Shown: in pieces, positions 16,427-25,285 of the stretch
How the letters are laid out: each line of letters opens with the position of its first letter
Numbering within the stretch: the first letter of the stretch is position 1
Assembly: GCA_039197065.1 (NCBI GenBank)
Contig: JBCCUL010000042.1
Coordinates: forward strand, 1 to 64,000
Direction: 5' to 3'
Origin: JANQPX01 sp039197065
GTDB lineage: Bacteria > Pseudomonadota > Alphaproteobacteria > Geminicoccales > Geminicoccaceae
Length of the DNA stretch: 64,000 nt
Made by a program: the position numbers and the translations under genes
Notes under the pieces: generated by a model
What the model saw: only the letters and a program-made list of their open reading frames with translations
What the model was told of the DNA's origin: nothing
Database searches by the model: none

Positions 16427-17518
16427 TCAGGGCACCAGGTTGATCAGCGGTTCGCCGCTCAGGAAACGGCGGACGTCCTCGGCGATCATGTCGGCGGCGT
16501 TGGTGACGGTCTTCACCGAAGCGCCGGCGATGTGCGGGGTGAGGGTGACGTTCGGAAGCTTCAGGAGAGGGCTGTCGGTCGGTACCGGTTCGATGCCGAA
16601 GGTTTCTAGACCGGCGCCCGCGAGCTTACCGTTGGTGAGGGCCTCATAGAGGGCGTCGTAATCGACCAGCGGACCGCGCGCCGTGTTGATGAAATAGGCG
16701 CCGTCCTTCATTTTTCCGAACTCGGCTTTGCCGATCATACCCGTCGTCTCCGACGTCACCCGAGGATGCATGGTGACGACATCACTCTCGTCCAGGATCG
16801 TGTCGAGCGATACCTGGACGACGCCGTCGTCGAGATCGGTGGGCGAAAGCTGGACATAGGGATCGCAGACCAGAATGCGGCAGCCGAAGGACTTCAGATG
16901 GCGCACTACCTTCGTGCCGATATGGCCATAGCCGATCACGCCGACGGTCATCTCGCCGAGCTCGCGTCCGGTGGTGTCGGCGCGGTAGAGATGACCGGAC
17001 CAGTCGCCGGTCGTGGAAAGTGCGGTATGCCCCGTCGTGATCAGACGGGTCTGAGTGAGGATCATGCCGATGGTGAATTCGGCGACGGCGCCCGCATTCC
17101 GTCCCGGCGTGTTGACGACGTGAATTCCCCTGGTGCGGGCCGCCGCCATGTCGATGTTGACGGGGCCGCCGCGGGAGATGCCGATCAGCTTGAGGTCGGG
17201 TGCTGCTTCGATGACCGATTGGGTGATCGGCGGCAGATGGCAGATCAGGATTTCCGCCCGTTCGATCAGCGGGATCACCTCCTCTGGCGTGCCGAAATAT
17301 TCTTTCAGGTCCGCGAGACCAGCGTGGTCCAAAGTCGAGCCTCGACCCGCCGGGTCGTAGCCGTGGGTCATGTCGACATCGGGCCAGGGCTGATGGCCCT
17401 GGGTGATCTCGAAATCGATGCCATCGTTACGGTTTAATGAAGCTACAAAAGCTTCGGGGAGCATGAAATTGTCGCCGATCACGGTGACGCGCACCGGTTC
17501 CTTTCGTGTCATGGCCAT
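16427..17518 (-). CDS. D-2-hydroxyacid dehydrogenase, NAD-dependent
   Basis: About 363 residues from the ATG at 17518, preceded by AGGGA; a GTG at 17524 overlapping the kinase stop is also possible. The NAD-binding Rossmann motif GVIGYGHIGTKVVRHLKSFG, the substrate-binding ISRGGPVNIDM, MHPRVTSETTGMIG and INTARGPLVDYDAL, and the late Glu/His region (GLETFGIEP, TLTPHIAGAS) define the SerA/2-hydroxyacid dehydrogenase family. It likely oxidises a sugar-acid or hydroxyacid intermediate. It follows the FGGY kinase with no real gap, so the two should be translated together. Confidence 0.82.
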   Translation of the reverse strand: MAMTRKEPVRVTVIGDNFMLPEAFVASLNRNDGIDFEITQGHQPWPDVDMTHGYDPAGRGSTLDHAGLADLKEYFGTPEEVIPLIERAEILICHLPPITQSVIEAAPDLKLIGISRGGPVNIDMAAARTRGIHVVNTPGRNAGAVAEFTIGMILTQTRLITTGHTALSTTGDWSGHLYRADTTGRELGEMTVGVIGYGHIGTKVVRHLKSFGCRILVCDPYVQLSPTDLDDGVVQVSLDTILDESDVVTMHPRVTSETTGMIGKAEFGKMKDGAYFINTARGPLVDYDALYEALTNGKLAGAGLETFGIEPVPTDSPLLKLPNVTLTPHIAGASVKTVTNAADMIAEDVRRFLSGEPLINLVP

Positions 17519-17520
17519 GA

Positions 17521-19083
17521 TCACCGTCCCTGGAGCGACTGGTAGAGCGTGCGCCAGACGCCGTCCATTTGCAGATAGCCGTCCCGATAGGCCGGAAAGA
17601 GTTTTTCGTACGTCGCCGCGAGCTCTTCATCGACCGGCTCGAGATCGCCGAGATAGGGCATGACCCAGTCTTTCAGACCGTCGGCGACGTTGTCGTATAG
17701 TCCGATCGAGACTGCCGCAGTCAACGCCGAGCCAGCGGCTCCCGCCTCACCGCGCTCGACGATGCGGACAGGCGCGCCCACCGAGGCTGCGAGGATCTTT
17801 CGGCAAAGCGCGCTATTGGCAGCGCCGCCTGCGAGACGGATCTCTTCGGGCTTATGGTCGAGTGCTCGATAGCAGTCCCTGCCGGCGAACGCCATGCCTT
17901 CATAGATGGCGCGCATCAGATCGCCCATGTTCGTGCGCGTCGAGAGACCGAGAAACTGCGCGCGTGCCCGCGGCTCGACAAAGGGGCCCCGTTCGCCGCT
18001 TTCGGAGATGAAGGGATGGAACAGCAAGGTCCCAGGTCGAACATCTGCCGCTTGGCGGTCGAGTTCGAGGAGGAGCTGCCGTTTGTCGACATCCTTCATT
18101 CCAGCGGTCCGAGCACACTCGGCGGCGATATCCACCAGCCAGTCGATATTGAGGGTCGCGGCCATGTGGGACTGGAAGCCGCCCCAGGTGCCGGGCACGA
18201 CAAACGGCATGATATAGCCGACCTGTTCGTCGGAGATCACCACGTCCTCGGCATCGTGGAAGATACGAATGTGCATGCCGGTGGTGCCGAGGATCGAGAT
18301 GCCGATACTACGACCGGGCTCATAGGCGCCGGCCCCCAGCGTCGTTGCGATGACGTCGAGCGGGCCGAGGACGACCGGCGTGCCAGAAAGAAGGCCGGTG
18401 GCGGCAGCTGCGTCGTCGGTCAGCGGTGCATGGTGTTTCGAGCCGTCCACGATATCCGGCCGCAGATGGGCGATATCTTGAAGATCGAGAAGGTCGAGCA
18501 CAGCGTCATCGTAAGCGCGCGTCCGGTAGTTGCCATAGGTGAACACACCCTCCGAAGGATCGGTCGCCCGCTCGCCGGTCGCCTTGAAATAAAGCCAGTC
18601 CTTGCAATGAAGGGCCGACGCGGCCCGGTGTAGACTTTCAGGACGGTGTCGTTTGAGCCAGGTGATCTGGCCACTTTGGATGGCGGGATTGATCGCGGTG
18701 CCGGTAATCTTCTGCAGCGCAGGTCCGATGTCGGACGCCCGCCACTCTTCGATGATCGGGGCGGCGCGTGCGTCCAGCCAGAGCCACGCCGGGCAGACCG
18801 GTTCGCCATCGGCATCGATCAACCAGGTGCCGTCGCCTTGGCCGGTGATGGCGAGGGCGGCGGTGCGTTTGGCGAGATCGTGGACTTCCTCCGCCAGCAA
18901 ACGTAAAGCCTCTGCGGCATCGCTCCAGGTGCGGTGGACCTGTTGTTCCGCGCCACCATCTTCGAGATAGTCGACCACATTCGGCACGCCGGATGCGCCG
19001 ATCTGCTTGCCATCGAGGGTGAAGGCGACCGCTTTGATAACCGAGGTGCCGGCGTCCAGGCCGATGATCAGGTCCTTCGTCAT
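17521..19083 (-). CDS. FGGY-family carbohydrate kinase (erythritol kinase-like)
   Basis: A 520-residue kinase. The N-terminus DLIIGLDAGTSVIKAVAFTLDG carries the phosphate-1 loop. ITGQGDGTWLIDADG and AWLWLDARA form the sugar-binding part. LGPLDVIATTLGAG and ISILGTTGMHI form the second phosphate and adenosine region, and RLAGGAANSALCRKI sits near the end. Length and wording resemble EryA, the erythritol kinase of Brucella and rhizobia, but EryB and EryC are absent here. The gene overlaps the ATPase gene upstream by ATGA and adjoins the 2-hydroxyacid dehydrogenase. It probably phosphorylates the polyol or sugar acid imported by the adjacent transporter. Confidence 0.78.
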   Translation of the reverse strand: MTKDLIIGLDAGTSVIKAVAFTLDGKQIGASGVPNVVDYLEDGGAEQQVHRTWSDAAEALRLLAEEVHDLAKRTAALAITGQGDGTWLIDADGEPVCPAWLWLDARAAPIIEEWRASDIGPALQKITGTAINPAIQSGQITWLKRHRPESLHRAASALHCKDWLYFKATGERATDPSEGVFTYGNYRTRAYDDAVLDLLDLQDIAHLRPDIVDGSKHHAPLTDDAAAATGLLSGTPVVLGPLDVIATTLGAGAYEPGRSIGISILGTTGMHIRIFHDAEDVVISDEQVGYIMPFVVPGTWGGFQSHMAATLNIDWLVDIAAECARTAGMKDVDKRQLLLELDRQAADVRPGTLLFHPFISESGERGPFVEPRARAQFLGLSTRTNMGDLMRAIYEGMAFAGRDCYRALDHKPEEIRLAGGAANSALCRKILAASVGAPVRIVERGEAGAAGSALTAAVSIGLYDNVADGLKDWVMPYLGDLEPVDEELAATYEKLFPAYRDGYLQMDGVWRTLYQSLQGR

Positions 19084-20240
19084 GCCGCCGCGTCTCGCTT
19101 GTTCAAACCGTGATGCAGGGCTTTGCCGCTGTCGCCGTCGAACAGATGGAGGGCATTGAGCGGGAGCGTGATCTCAATGTCGCTGTCGACGGGTGCGTCG
19201 ACCGTGCCGTCGGTCACGGCGATGACGAGCTGGCCGCCGGTCTCGATACCGAGATGGGTCTGATCGCCGAGCCATTGATTGGAGGCGATCTTTCCCTTCA
19301 GCACCGGCCCCAATTCAATAAACGATCCAAATCGAATTTGGTGGGGGCGGATGCCAAGCGACAGCTTTCGGCCGTCGGTCAACTCGCCATCGGCCGCGGT
19401 GCCGACCGGCAGCTGCAGCGCAAGATCTGAGGTGGCGGCATCTCCCGGCGCTTGAACCTGCAGGCGCCAACCATCCCCGCCACTCCGCGACAGCGTATCA
19501 AAAATATTCATAGGCGGTTCGCCGATGAAGGAGGCGACGTAGAGATTGGCGGGGCGGTCCTTGAGGTCGTCGCCGGTCGCATATTGCATAAGCTTGCCGT
19601 CGCTCATCACGGCGATGCGGTCGGCAAGCGCCAGGGCTTCGGTCTGATCGTGGGTGACGAAGATCGTCGTGAGCTTGTTCTCGATCAGATAGTCCTTGAT
19701 TCTCGCACGCAAAATCGCACGCAGCTGTGGCTCCAGCTGCGACATGGGCTCGTCAAGCAGGTGGACGTCCGCATCGCGAGCGAGTGCTCGGGCGAGGCTG
19801 GTCCGTTGCTGCTGGCCGCCGGAGAGTGTCGGCGGGTAGCGCTCCAGAATGCCTTCGATGTCGAGGAGATGGGCAATTTCCTTGACCTTGGCGTCCACCT
19901 CCGTGCGCGGGCGGCGGTCGCGAAGCAGGCCAAAGGCGATGTTGTCCCTGATCCTCAAAGGCGGGTAGAGCGCATAGCCTTCGAAGGCCATGGCGATGTT
20001 TCTTGCGGCCGGCGCCAGGTCGTTGAGCAGCCGATCGCCGGCGCGGATCTCGCCGGAGGTGACGTCTTCGAAGCCGGCGATCATGCGCAGCGTCGAGGTC
20101 TTGCCGCAGCCGCTGCTGCCGAGCAGACCGACGATCTCGCCGTCATTGACGGTCATGTCGACGGCATCGACGGCGAGCACATCAGGCTCGCGTTTGACTT
20201 TGTAGATTTTTGAGACCTCGTCGAGAACAAGATTGCTCAT
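19080..20240 (-). CDS. sugar ABC transporter ATPase, second of pair
   Basis: A 386-residue MalK/UgpC-type ATPase read from the ATG at 20240, whose first base is shared with the upstream stop codon (TGATG). It has Walker A GSSGCGKTS, signature LSGGQQQR, Walker B VHLLDEPMSQ and H-loop FVTHDQ, all consensus. The Q-loop reads AMAFEGYALYP, with Glu instead of the usual Gln. The C-terminal TOBE-type region (LGIRPHQIRF) is present. It pairs with the first ATPase, which has the opposite pattern of changes, giving an asymmetric motor for the permeases. Two unlike ATPases are also found in the GlpSTPQV glycerol importer of rhizobia. Confidence 0.85.
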   Translation of the reverse strand: MSNLVLDEVSKIYKVKREPDVLAVDAVDMTVNDGEIVGLLGSSGCGKTSTLRMIAGFEDVTSGEIRAGDRLLNDLAPAARNIAMAFEGYALYPPLRIRDNIAFGLLRDRRPRTEVDAKVKEIAHLLDIEGILERYPPTLSGGQQQRTSLARALARDADVHLLDEPMSQLEPQLRAILRARIKDYLIENKLTTIFVTHDQTEALALADRIAVMSDGKLMQYATGDDLKDRPANLYVASFIGEPPMNIFDTLSRSGGDGWRLQVQAPGDAATSDLALQLPVGTAADGELTDGRKLSLGIRPHQIRFGSFIELGPVLKGKIASNQWLGDQTHLGIETGGQLVIAVTDGTVDAPVDSDIEITLPLNALHLFDGDSGKALHHGLNKRDAAA

Positions 20241-21331
20241 CAGGCAGCACCTCCCAGGCGCTCGCCGGTTTGGGCGTCGAACAGGAGGAATTGGTCCGGA
20301 GACAGGTCGATCCAGACATTGCGATGGCCGCGCGGCAGACGCGCCGTCTCGGCCTCGGAACATGAGGCTAGAAGTTCGCCGCCGTCCGGCGTTTTCAAGA
20401 GAAGGACCGAGCGCACGTTGAGCGGCGTTACCGCATCGAGTTCCACAGGCAGGCCGTTCTCGGTCGCCGTCATGCTGACCTTGATATGCTCCGGTCTGAT
20501 CCCCACCAGACAGTCGGCAGCGCCGACGGGCTTCACGTGAAGCGGGAAGGTCTTGCCGAACAGTTCGACCGAGCCGCCCTTAGCTGACGCCGCAGGCCGC
20601 ACCTGCCGGAGGTTGATGGTGGGGTCGCCGAGCAGGCGCGCTACCTTGGTCGACACCGGTTCGCGATAGATGTTCGCCGGCGTGTCGATCTGGGCGAAGC
20701 GGTTGTCGTCGAGGACGGCGATGCGATCGCCGAGCGCCATGGCTTCCTTGTAGTCCTGGGTCACGTAGAGGACGGTGGCGCCGGTCTGCTTCAGGAGGCG
20801 CGGCAGCTCGATGCGCATCTCGTAACGGAGCTTGGCGTCGACGTTGCGGAGCGGATCGTCGAGCAGCAGCAGCTTCGGGCCGCGCACCAGGGAGCGTGCA
20901 AGGGAGGTGCGCTGCTTTTGACCGTTGGACAGCGCCTTCGGCAAGTGGGTCAGCACATGGTCGATCTGCAGCAGGTCGGCGACCCGCTGCACGCCTTGGC
21001 GAACCTCCGCCTCGGATTGCTTCAAGGCGCGCAGCGGGCTCGCGATGTTATCGAAGGCGGTCATATGCGGGTAGAGCGCGAAGTTCTGAAACGCCATGCC
21101 GAGCGCCCGCTCTTCGGGCTGATCGAAGATGACGCTTCGCCCGTCAATGCGAATATCGCCTTCGTCAGGATCGAGCACGCCGGCGATCAGGCGAAGGAGC
21201 ACCGTCTTGCCGCCGCCGCTCGGCCCGAAGATCGCGACCGTCTCGCCGCGCTCGACATCCAATGAGACACCGTCCAGCACGGTCTCCCGGCGAAAGCGTT
21301 TCGTCACCTTGTCCAGGCTCAGATAGGTCAT
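20240..21331 (-). CDS. sugar ABC transporter ATPase with degenerate catalytic site, first of pair
   Basis: About 363 residues from the ATG at 21331 (AAGGG nine bases upstream); a TTG at 21340 overlapping the permease stop is an alternative. Walker A GPSGGGKTV and Q-loop MAFQNFALYP are normal. The signature is LSNGQKQR, Walker B ends LLLLDDPL with Asp in place of the catalytic Glu, and the H-loop is YVTQDYKEA with Gln in place of the switch His. The site built on this subunit should therefore hydrolyse ATP poorly. Its partner encoded next keeps Glu and His but has a changed Q-loop. The C-terminal regulatory domain (GIRPEHIKV) is present. Confidence 0.85.
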   Translation of the reverse strand: MTYLSLDKVTKRFRRETVLDGVSLDVERGETVAIFGPSGGGKTVLLRLIAGVLDPDEGDIRIDGRSVIFDQPEERALGMAFQNFALYPHMTAFDNIASPLRALKQSEAEVRQGVQRVADLLQIDHVLTHLPKALSNGQKQRTSLARSLVRGPKLLLLDDPLRNVDAKLRYEMRIELPRLLKQTGATVLYVTQDYKEAMALGDRIAVLDDNRFAQIDTPANIYREPVSTKVARLLGDPTINLRQVRPAASAKGGSVELFGKTFPLHVKPVGAADCLVGIRPEHIKVSMTATENGLPVELDAVTPLNVRSVLLLKTPDGGELLASCSEAETARLPRGHRNVWIDLSPDQFLLFDAQTGERLGGAA

Positions 21332-21336
21332 GGCGG

Positions 21337-22197
21337 TCAACCCTTGACCGCGCCGAGGGAAAGGCCCTCGACCAGATAGCGCTGGGCGGCGATGGCGAAG
21401 ATCAGGGTCGGGATGATCGAAAGGATCAGGGCGGCTGCGATCTGGCCGTATTGGATGCCCGAGGCGGTGACGAAGGCGAGTGCTCCCACAGTGACCGGCT
21501 GTTTGTCGGCGGAAGCGAGGATCAGGGCGAACACGAAATTGTTCCAGGCGAAGATGAAGGCCAGCAGCGCGGCTGCAGCGATGCCAGGCAAAGCCAGCGG
21601 CACGGCCACCTTCAGGAAGGTCTTCAGCCAGCCATGGCCGTCGATGCGGTGAGCGTGTTCGATGTCCTCGCTGATATCCTCGAAATAGCCGCGCGTGATC
21701 CAGAGGATGAGGGGCAGCGTGATCAGCTGGTAGACCCAGATCAGGCCGAAATAGGTGTTGTAGAGGCCGAGCATCTGGAAGTAGCTGAGCAACGGCACCA
21801 GCACCAAGAGCGGCGGGGCGAAACGGAAGCTTAAGATGGTGAACGCGATATCCTCACCTAGCCGGAATTTGTAGCGGGCGAACGCATAGGCGGCCGGGAT
21901 CGCAAGCACGATCGAGAGCGCCACCGAACAGCTTGCGAGGATGAAGCTGTTCAGCAGATTGCCCATGAACGCGATCTCGAGCGTGCCGGCCTGAGTCTCG
22001 AGCTTGCCGGAGATCAGAGCGACATAATTGTCGAGCGTCGGCGTGAAGACGAGGGAAGGGGGCATGCGGAGGATGTCCTGATTGGTCTGAAAGGACATCA
22101 GGAACACCCAGAAGATCGGGAACAGGAAGAAGAGCCCGACCAGTGTCAGGAGGACCCCGCGAATGATGCGTGACTTGGTGGTTTCGCGGCCCGTCAT
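21337..22197 (-). CDS. sugar ABC transporter permease (MalG-type)
   Basis: 286 residues from the ATG at 22197, which overlaps the preceding permease stop as ATGA; the frame is open further upstream only as an antisense artefact. There are six membrane segments, beginning with GVLLTLVGLFFLFPIFWVFLMS. The EAA loop EDIEHAHRIDGHGWLKTFLKVAVPLALPG contacts the ATPases. It is the second permease of the CUT1-type importer. In this family it pairs with the other permease to form the channel for the binding protein cargo. Confidence 0.88.
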   Translation of the reverse strand: MTGRETTKSRIIRGVLLTLVGLFFLFPIFWVFLMSFQTNQDILRMPPSLVFTPTLDNYVALISGKLETQAGTLEIAFMGNLLNSFILASCSVALSIVLAIPAAYAFARYKFRLGEDIAFTILSFRFAPPLLVLVPLLSYFQMLGLYNTYFGLIWVYQLITLPLILWITRGYFEDISEDIEHAHRIDGHGWLKTFLKVAVPLALPGIAAAALLAFIFAWNNFVFALILASADKQPVTVGALAFVTASGIQYGQIAAALILSIIPTLIFAIAAQRYLVEGLSLGAVKG

Positions 22198-23123
22198 CCG
22201 ACACCTCGCGCCTGTTCGCGCAGCTTCAGCCACTGCTTGATGAAGATGTTGGAGAGAATGAAGGTGATCACCCAGAGCACCATCAACAGCGCCGCCGAGC
22301 GGCCGACATTGGTATACTGAAAACGTTCCAGATAGCTCTGCACCTGGAACACCATCAGCGTGTCGCCGGGCCCTCCCTGGGTCATGGCGTAGATGATGTC
22401 GAACTGCTGAATGCTCTCCAGCATGCGGAAAAGCGCCGCCGTGATGATGTAGGGGGTCAGCATCGGGAGCGTGATCCGGAAGAAAACGAAGGTCCAGGGC
22501 ACGCCGTCCAGCTCCGCCGCCTCGAAGGGCTGCTTCGGCAAAGCGCGCAGACCCGCAAGCAGCAGGATCATCATGAAGGGTGTGTAGACCCAGACATCGA
22601 CGATGACGACGGTCATCAGCGCCGTCGACGGCGAGGAGGCCCAGCGGAAATCGTCGAGCCCGACCAGGCTGGCGAGGTAGCTGAGGATGCCGAAATTCGG
22701 GTTGGTCATCAGCTTCCACATCAGGGCCGCGATCGCAGGCGCAATCATCAGCGGCATGATGAGCAGGAGGCTCATGACATCGTTCAGGAGCGTGCGGCGA
22801 CGCAGCAGCAGGGCGATGCCCAGCCCGAGCAACAGCTCGATGCCGACGGTGAAGACGGTGTAGAGCAGCGAAACGCGGATCGTGTTCCAAAAGGCGGGGT
22901 CGCTGAAAAAGCCGATATAGTTCTGGAACCAGATGAAGCCGCGCATCTGCGGAAAGGCAAGATTGTAACGCTGCAGCGAATAGATGATCGCCGTGACGAA
23001 GGGAATGATGATGCCAATACAGACCAGGAGTGCGGGCAGGCTCAACAGATAGGGCAGCGCCGCGCGCATGAAGGGCCGCCTGCCGGTGGCCCTGACCTCG
23101 GCGCCGACAGCCTCAGTCGCCAT
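22194..23123 (-). CDS. sugar ABC transporter permease (MalF-type)
   Basis: 309 residues, with GGAGG five bases before the ATG at 23123. Six membrane segments run from AALPYLLSLPALLVCIGIII to VLWVITFILSNIFI. The EAA motif is EAAELDGVPWTFVFFRITLPMLTP. It opens a tightly packed run of permease, permease, ATPase, ATPase, kinase and dehydrogenase genes. The binding-protein gene lies 660 bases upstream across a gap with three hairpins, so this gene is probably reached by read-through of that transcript. Confidence 0.88.
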   Translation of the reverse strand: MATEAVGAEVRATGRRPFMRAALPYLLSLPALLVCIGIIIPFVTAIIYSLQRYNLAFPQMRGFIWFQNYIGFFSDPAFWNTIRVSLLYTVFTVGIELLLGLGIALLLRRRTLLNDVMSLLLIMPLMIAPAIAALMWKLMTNPNFGILSYLASLVGLDDFRWASSPSTALMTVVIVDVWVYTPFMMILLLAGLRALPKQPFEAAELDGVPWTFVFFRITLPMLTPYIITAALFRMLESIQQFDIIYAMTQGGPGDTLMVFQVQSYLERFQYTNVGRSAALLMVLWVITFILSNIFIKQWLKLREQARGVG

Positions 23124-23226
23124 CCCAGCCTCCGATCAAGACCGGGCCTGGAGCATGGGCGGCATCCAAGACCCCGCCATGTTTACGATTCCTCAACGCA
23201 TGTCCGCTAAAACCATCCCATATGCT

Positions 23227-23303
23227 GGTCCATGCGACCATAGGAATCCGTGTCGTGCCCGAGTGTCTTGCCCGGTTGGCGGACTCCCAGGGTCGCATGG
23301 ACC
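23227..23303. repeat. GANTC hairpin element, copy 3
   Basis: The 24-bp arms are 23227-23250 and 23280-23303, with three mismatches, one of them at the central N of the GANTC pair (GAATC left, GACTC right). Here the stem has a C-G pair where copy 2 has T-A, a compensatory change. The right flank holds TGAA-GTTTCGG-TTAAC (23329-23344). It lies in the gap between the binding-protein and first permease genes. Confidence 0.85.
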
Positions 23304-23467
23304 TGTCTTCGATCGTATTGGGCGAGGATGAAGTTTCGGTTAACGTTTGAGCAAAATCTGATGGCGGAGAGACAGCGTACGAGTTGAACGGAGCACCATC
23401 ATCCAGCTCCAGCACTCGGCAGCCTTCACGTTTCCTTAACGCATGTTCGTTAGAACCATCCCGCTTA

Positions 23468-23548
23468 CTGGTCCATGCGCCCGTGGGAATCCGTGTCACG
23501 CCCGAGAGTCGCGCCTGGTGGGCGGACTCCCAGGATCGCATGGACCAG
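23468..23548. repeat. GANTC hairpin element, copy 4
   Basis: The 26-bp arms are 23468-23493 and 23523-23548, with GAATC on the left and GACTC on the right. The left flank is TTCA-CGTTTCC-TTAAC (23425-23440) and the right flank is TGAA-ATTCCGG-TTAAC (23572-23587), each one base off the CtrA consensus. It lies about 240 bases from copy 3 in the same intercistronic gap. Confidence 0.85.
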
Positions 23549-23614
23549 CACTCGAGCTTATCGGGCAAAGTTGAAATTCCGGTTAACGTGGTTCGTTGAT
23601 GACTGGCGGCGCCA

Positions 23615-23640
23615 GGGATGACCGGATTGCCGGTCATCCC
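23615..23640. repeat. perfect 11-bp hairpin after the binding-protein gene
   Basis: GGGATGACCGG pairs perfectly with CCGGTCATCCC around ATTG. It is the first of three stable hairpins met by a transcript leaving the binding-protein gene. There is no T-run, so it may stabilise or process the mRNA rather than terminate it. Confidence 0.6.
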
Positions 23641-23783
23641 GTCACCGTCGATGACATCGCCATGCCGCAGACCGCGTAGATCCTCGATCCGCTTGGTCCC
23701 GGCATGGCGTAGCACACCCGTCGACGCTGTCAGCCGCGCCGACACGCTGTCGATCGCATCGACCCGCCGTCGGCCGCGCCGAC

Positions 23784-25223
23784 CTAGAGGCCGTTCTGGC
23801 GGAGCTGGCGGTTGACGTTTTCGGCCAGCTGATCCAGGCCTTCGCCGACCGGCACCTCGTTCGCCACCATCTTCTGCAGGGTCGCCGCCCATTCGGTGGT
23901 GAGGTTGGCGAACAGCGGCTGCGGCGTGAAGTAGATCTTCGAGCCGGGCGCGCTCTCATTGAACTGCTCGAGATAGCCCGGGTAGCTTGCGGCGATCCGC
24001 TCCTGGAAGTCCGCACTGTCCCAGACCGACTGGCGGACCGGGTTCACGAAGTCCATCTTCTCCGCGCCGAACAGGCCGTGCTCGGTACCGGACGCCCACT
24101 GCATGAAGTTCCAGGCCGCTTCCTTCCTCTCGGAGAAGGCGCTCATGGCGAGCGACCAGATCCAGACATTCGGCGTCGGCGCCTCGGCGTCCGGATTGGC
24201 GGCGAAGGACGCATAGGCGAGATTGCCGGCTTCGGCATTGTCGCCGCCATTCATGAAGTAGCCCAGGATGTCGGCGTCGAAGATCATGCCGGAAGCGCCC
24301 GCACCAAGGTCGGTGCCGACCTGGTACCAGGTGTAGGTCGCCCAGTCCTTCGGACCGCTGTCCTGGATCATCTTGACCCAGAGCTCGTGGAAGGCCTTGG
24401 AGCCTTCGGTGTTCATGGAGGCGTTGAGCTGGCCGCCATCCATGGTGAAGTCGGTCTCGCCATAGTTGGCGTAGCCCGACAGGAAGCCCGGATGGATGGT
24501 CGCCCAGGAGCGCGAGCCACGCACGCCGATGCCGTACATGCCCTCTTTTTCATTGGTGATGCGCGCCGCGACTTCGAGCATCTCCGGCAGGTTCTGCGGC
24601 ACGCTCAGGCCAAGCTCGTCGAACACCGGCTTGTTGTAGGCGAGCGAGTTCAGCTCGAAGCCCCAGGGAATGCACCACTGCTTGGCGCCTTCGCCGCCAA
24701 GCGCTTCGCCAGGCACGCCGGACCAGGAGGTGGAGGCGCGAAGATTGGGGAGAACGTCATCCCAGTTGTAATTGGGATTGGTGAGCGCCGCATCGTTGAT
24801 GAACTCGTTCATGTCCATCAGCCAGCCGGCCGGACCATAGGTCCATGTCTGATAGGCGCCGGTCATGAAGGCGTCATATTCGGTCGAACCGGCGCTGAGT
24901 GCTGCGCCGACTTTGTCGAAATAGACATCCTCCGCGAAGATGTCGTAGGTGACCTCGATGCCGGTCATCTCTTTGAAATTGTCGATATTGGCGATCATCG
25001 CATCGGTGTAGGGGTGCTTGTTCAAAAGCAACTTGATCGCCGTACCGTCATGCTTTTTCCAGTCGAAATCCGCGGCCAGCGCCTGGCTCACTGAGCGGTT
25101 CAGCATGTAGCCGAGCGCGCCGGTGCTGACGCCGAACGCCGAGGCGCGCGCAAAAAACTCGCGGCGATCCATGCGTCCTTTGCGGAACGCTTCGATAGTA
25201 TCCTGCATCTTCTTCGACATCAT
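23784..25223 (-). CDS. sugar ABC transporter substrate-binding protein, Tat-type signal
   Basis: A 479-residue periplasmic binding protein of the extracellular solute-binding family 1. The start is ATG 25223 with GGAGA upstream. The N-terminus carries a twin-arginine motif (MDRREFFAR) before the hydrophobic stretch FGVSTGALGYMLN and an ALA-A cleavage site, so export through Tat is expected. The mature part shows YDAFMTGAYQTWTYGPAGWLMDM, WCIPWGFELNSLAYNKPVFDELG and WNFMQWASGTEHG, typical of CUT1 sugar or polyol binders. It is the first gene of the minus-strand uptake operon, directly after the SorC regulator gene, and is followed by hairpins that may keep its mRNA more abundant than the permease part. 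Confidence 0.88.
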   Translation of the reverse strand: MMSKKMQDTIEAFRKGRMDRREFFARASAFGVSTGALGYMLNRSVSQALAADFDWKKHDGTAIKLLLNKHPYTDAMIANIDNFKEMTGIEVTYDIFAEDVYFDKVGAALSAGSTEYDAFMTGAYQTWTYGPAGWLMDMNEFINDAALTNPNYNWDDVLPNLRASTSWSGVPGEALGGEGAKQWCIPWGFELNSLAYNKPVFDELGLSVPQNLPEMLEVAARITNEKEGMYGIGVRGSRSWATIHPGFLSGYANYGETDFTMDGGQLNASMNTEGSKAFHELWVKMIQDSGPKDWATYTWYQVGTDLGAGASGMIFDADILGYFMNGGDNAEAGNLAYASFAANPDAEAPTPNVWIWSLAMSAFSERKEAAWNFMQWASGTEHGLFGAEKMDFVNPVRQSVWDSADFQERIAASYPGYLEQFNESAPGSKIYFTPQPLFANLTTEWAATLQKMVANEVPVGEGLDQLAENVNRQLRQNGL

Positions 25224-25285
25224 CGTCTCCCTTTCTTTTTTCGACGTTGAGCTTCTTGTCTGCCGCCACGTTCAGCGACGTGGCG

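Noticed and set aside
22198..22890. N-terminal extension of the MalG-type permease
   Set aside because: It runs antisense-like through the first permease gene in another frame. The ATGA overlap sets the start at 22197.
22170..23210. 346-codon plus-strand frame opposite the permease genes
   Set aside because: The product is a run of Asp, His, Gln and Arg typical of antisense GC-rich DNA; the opposite strand encodes clear permeases.
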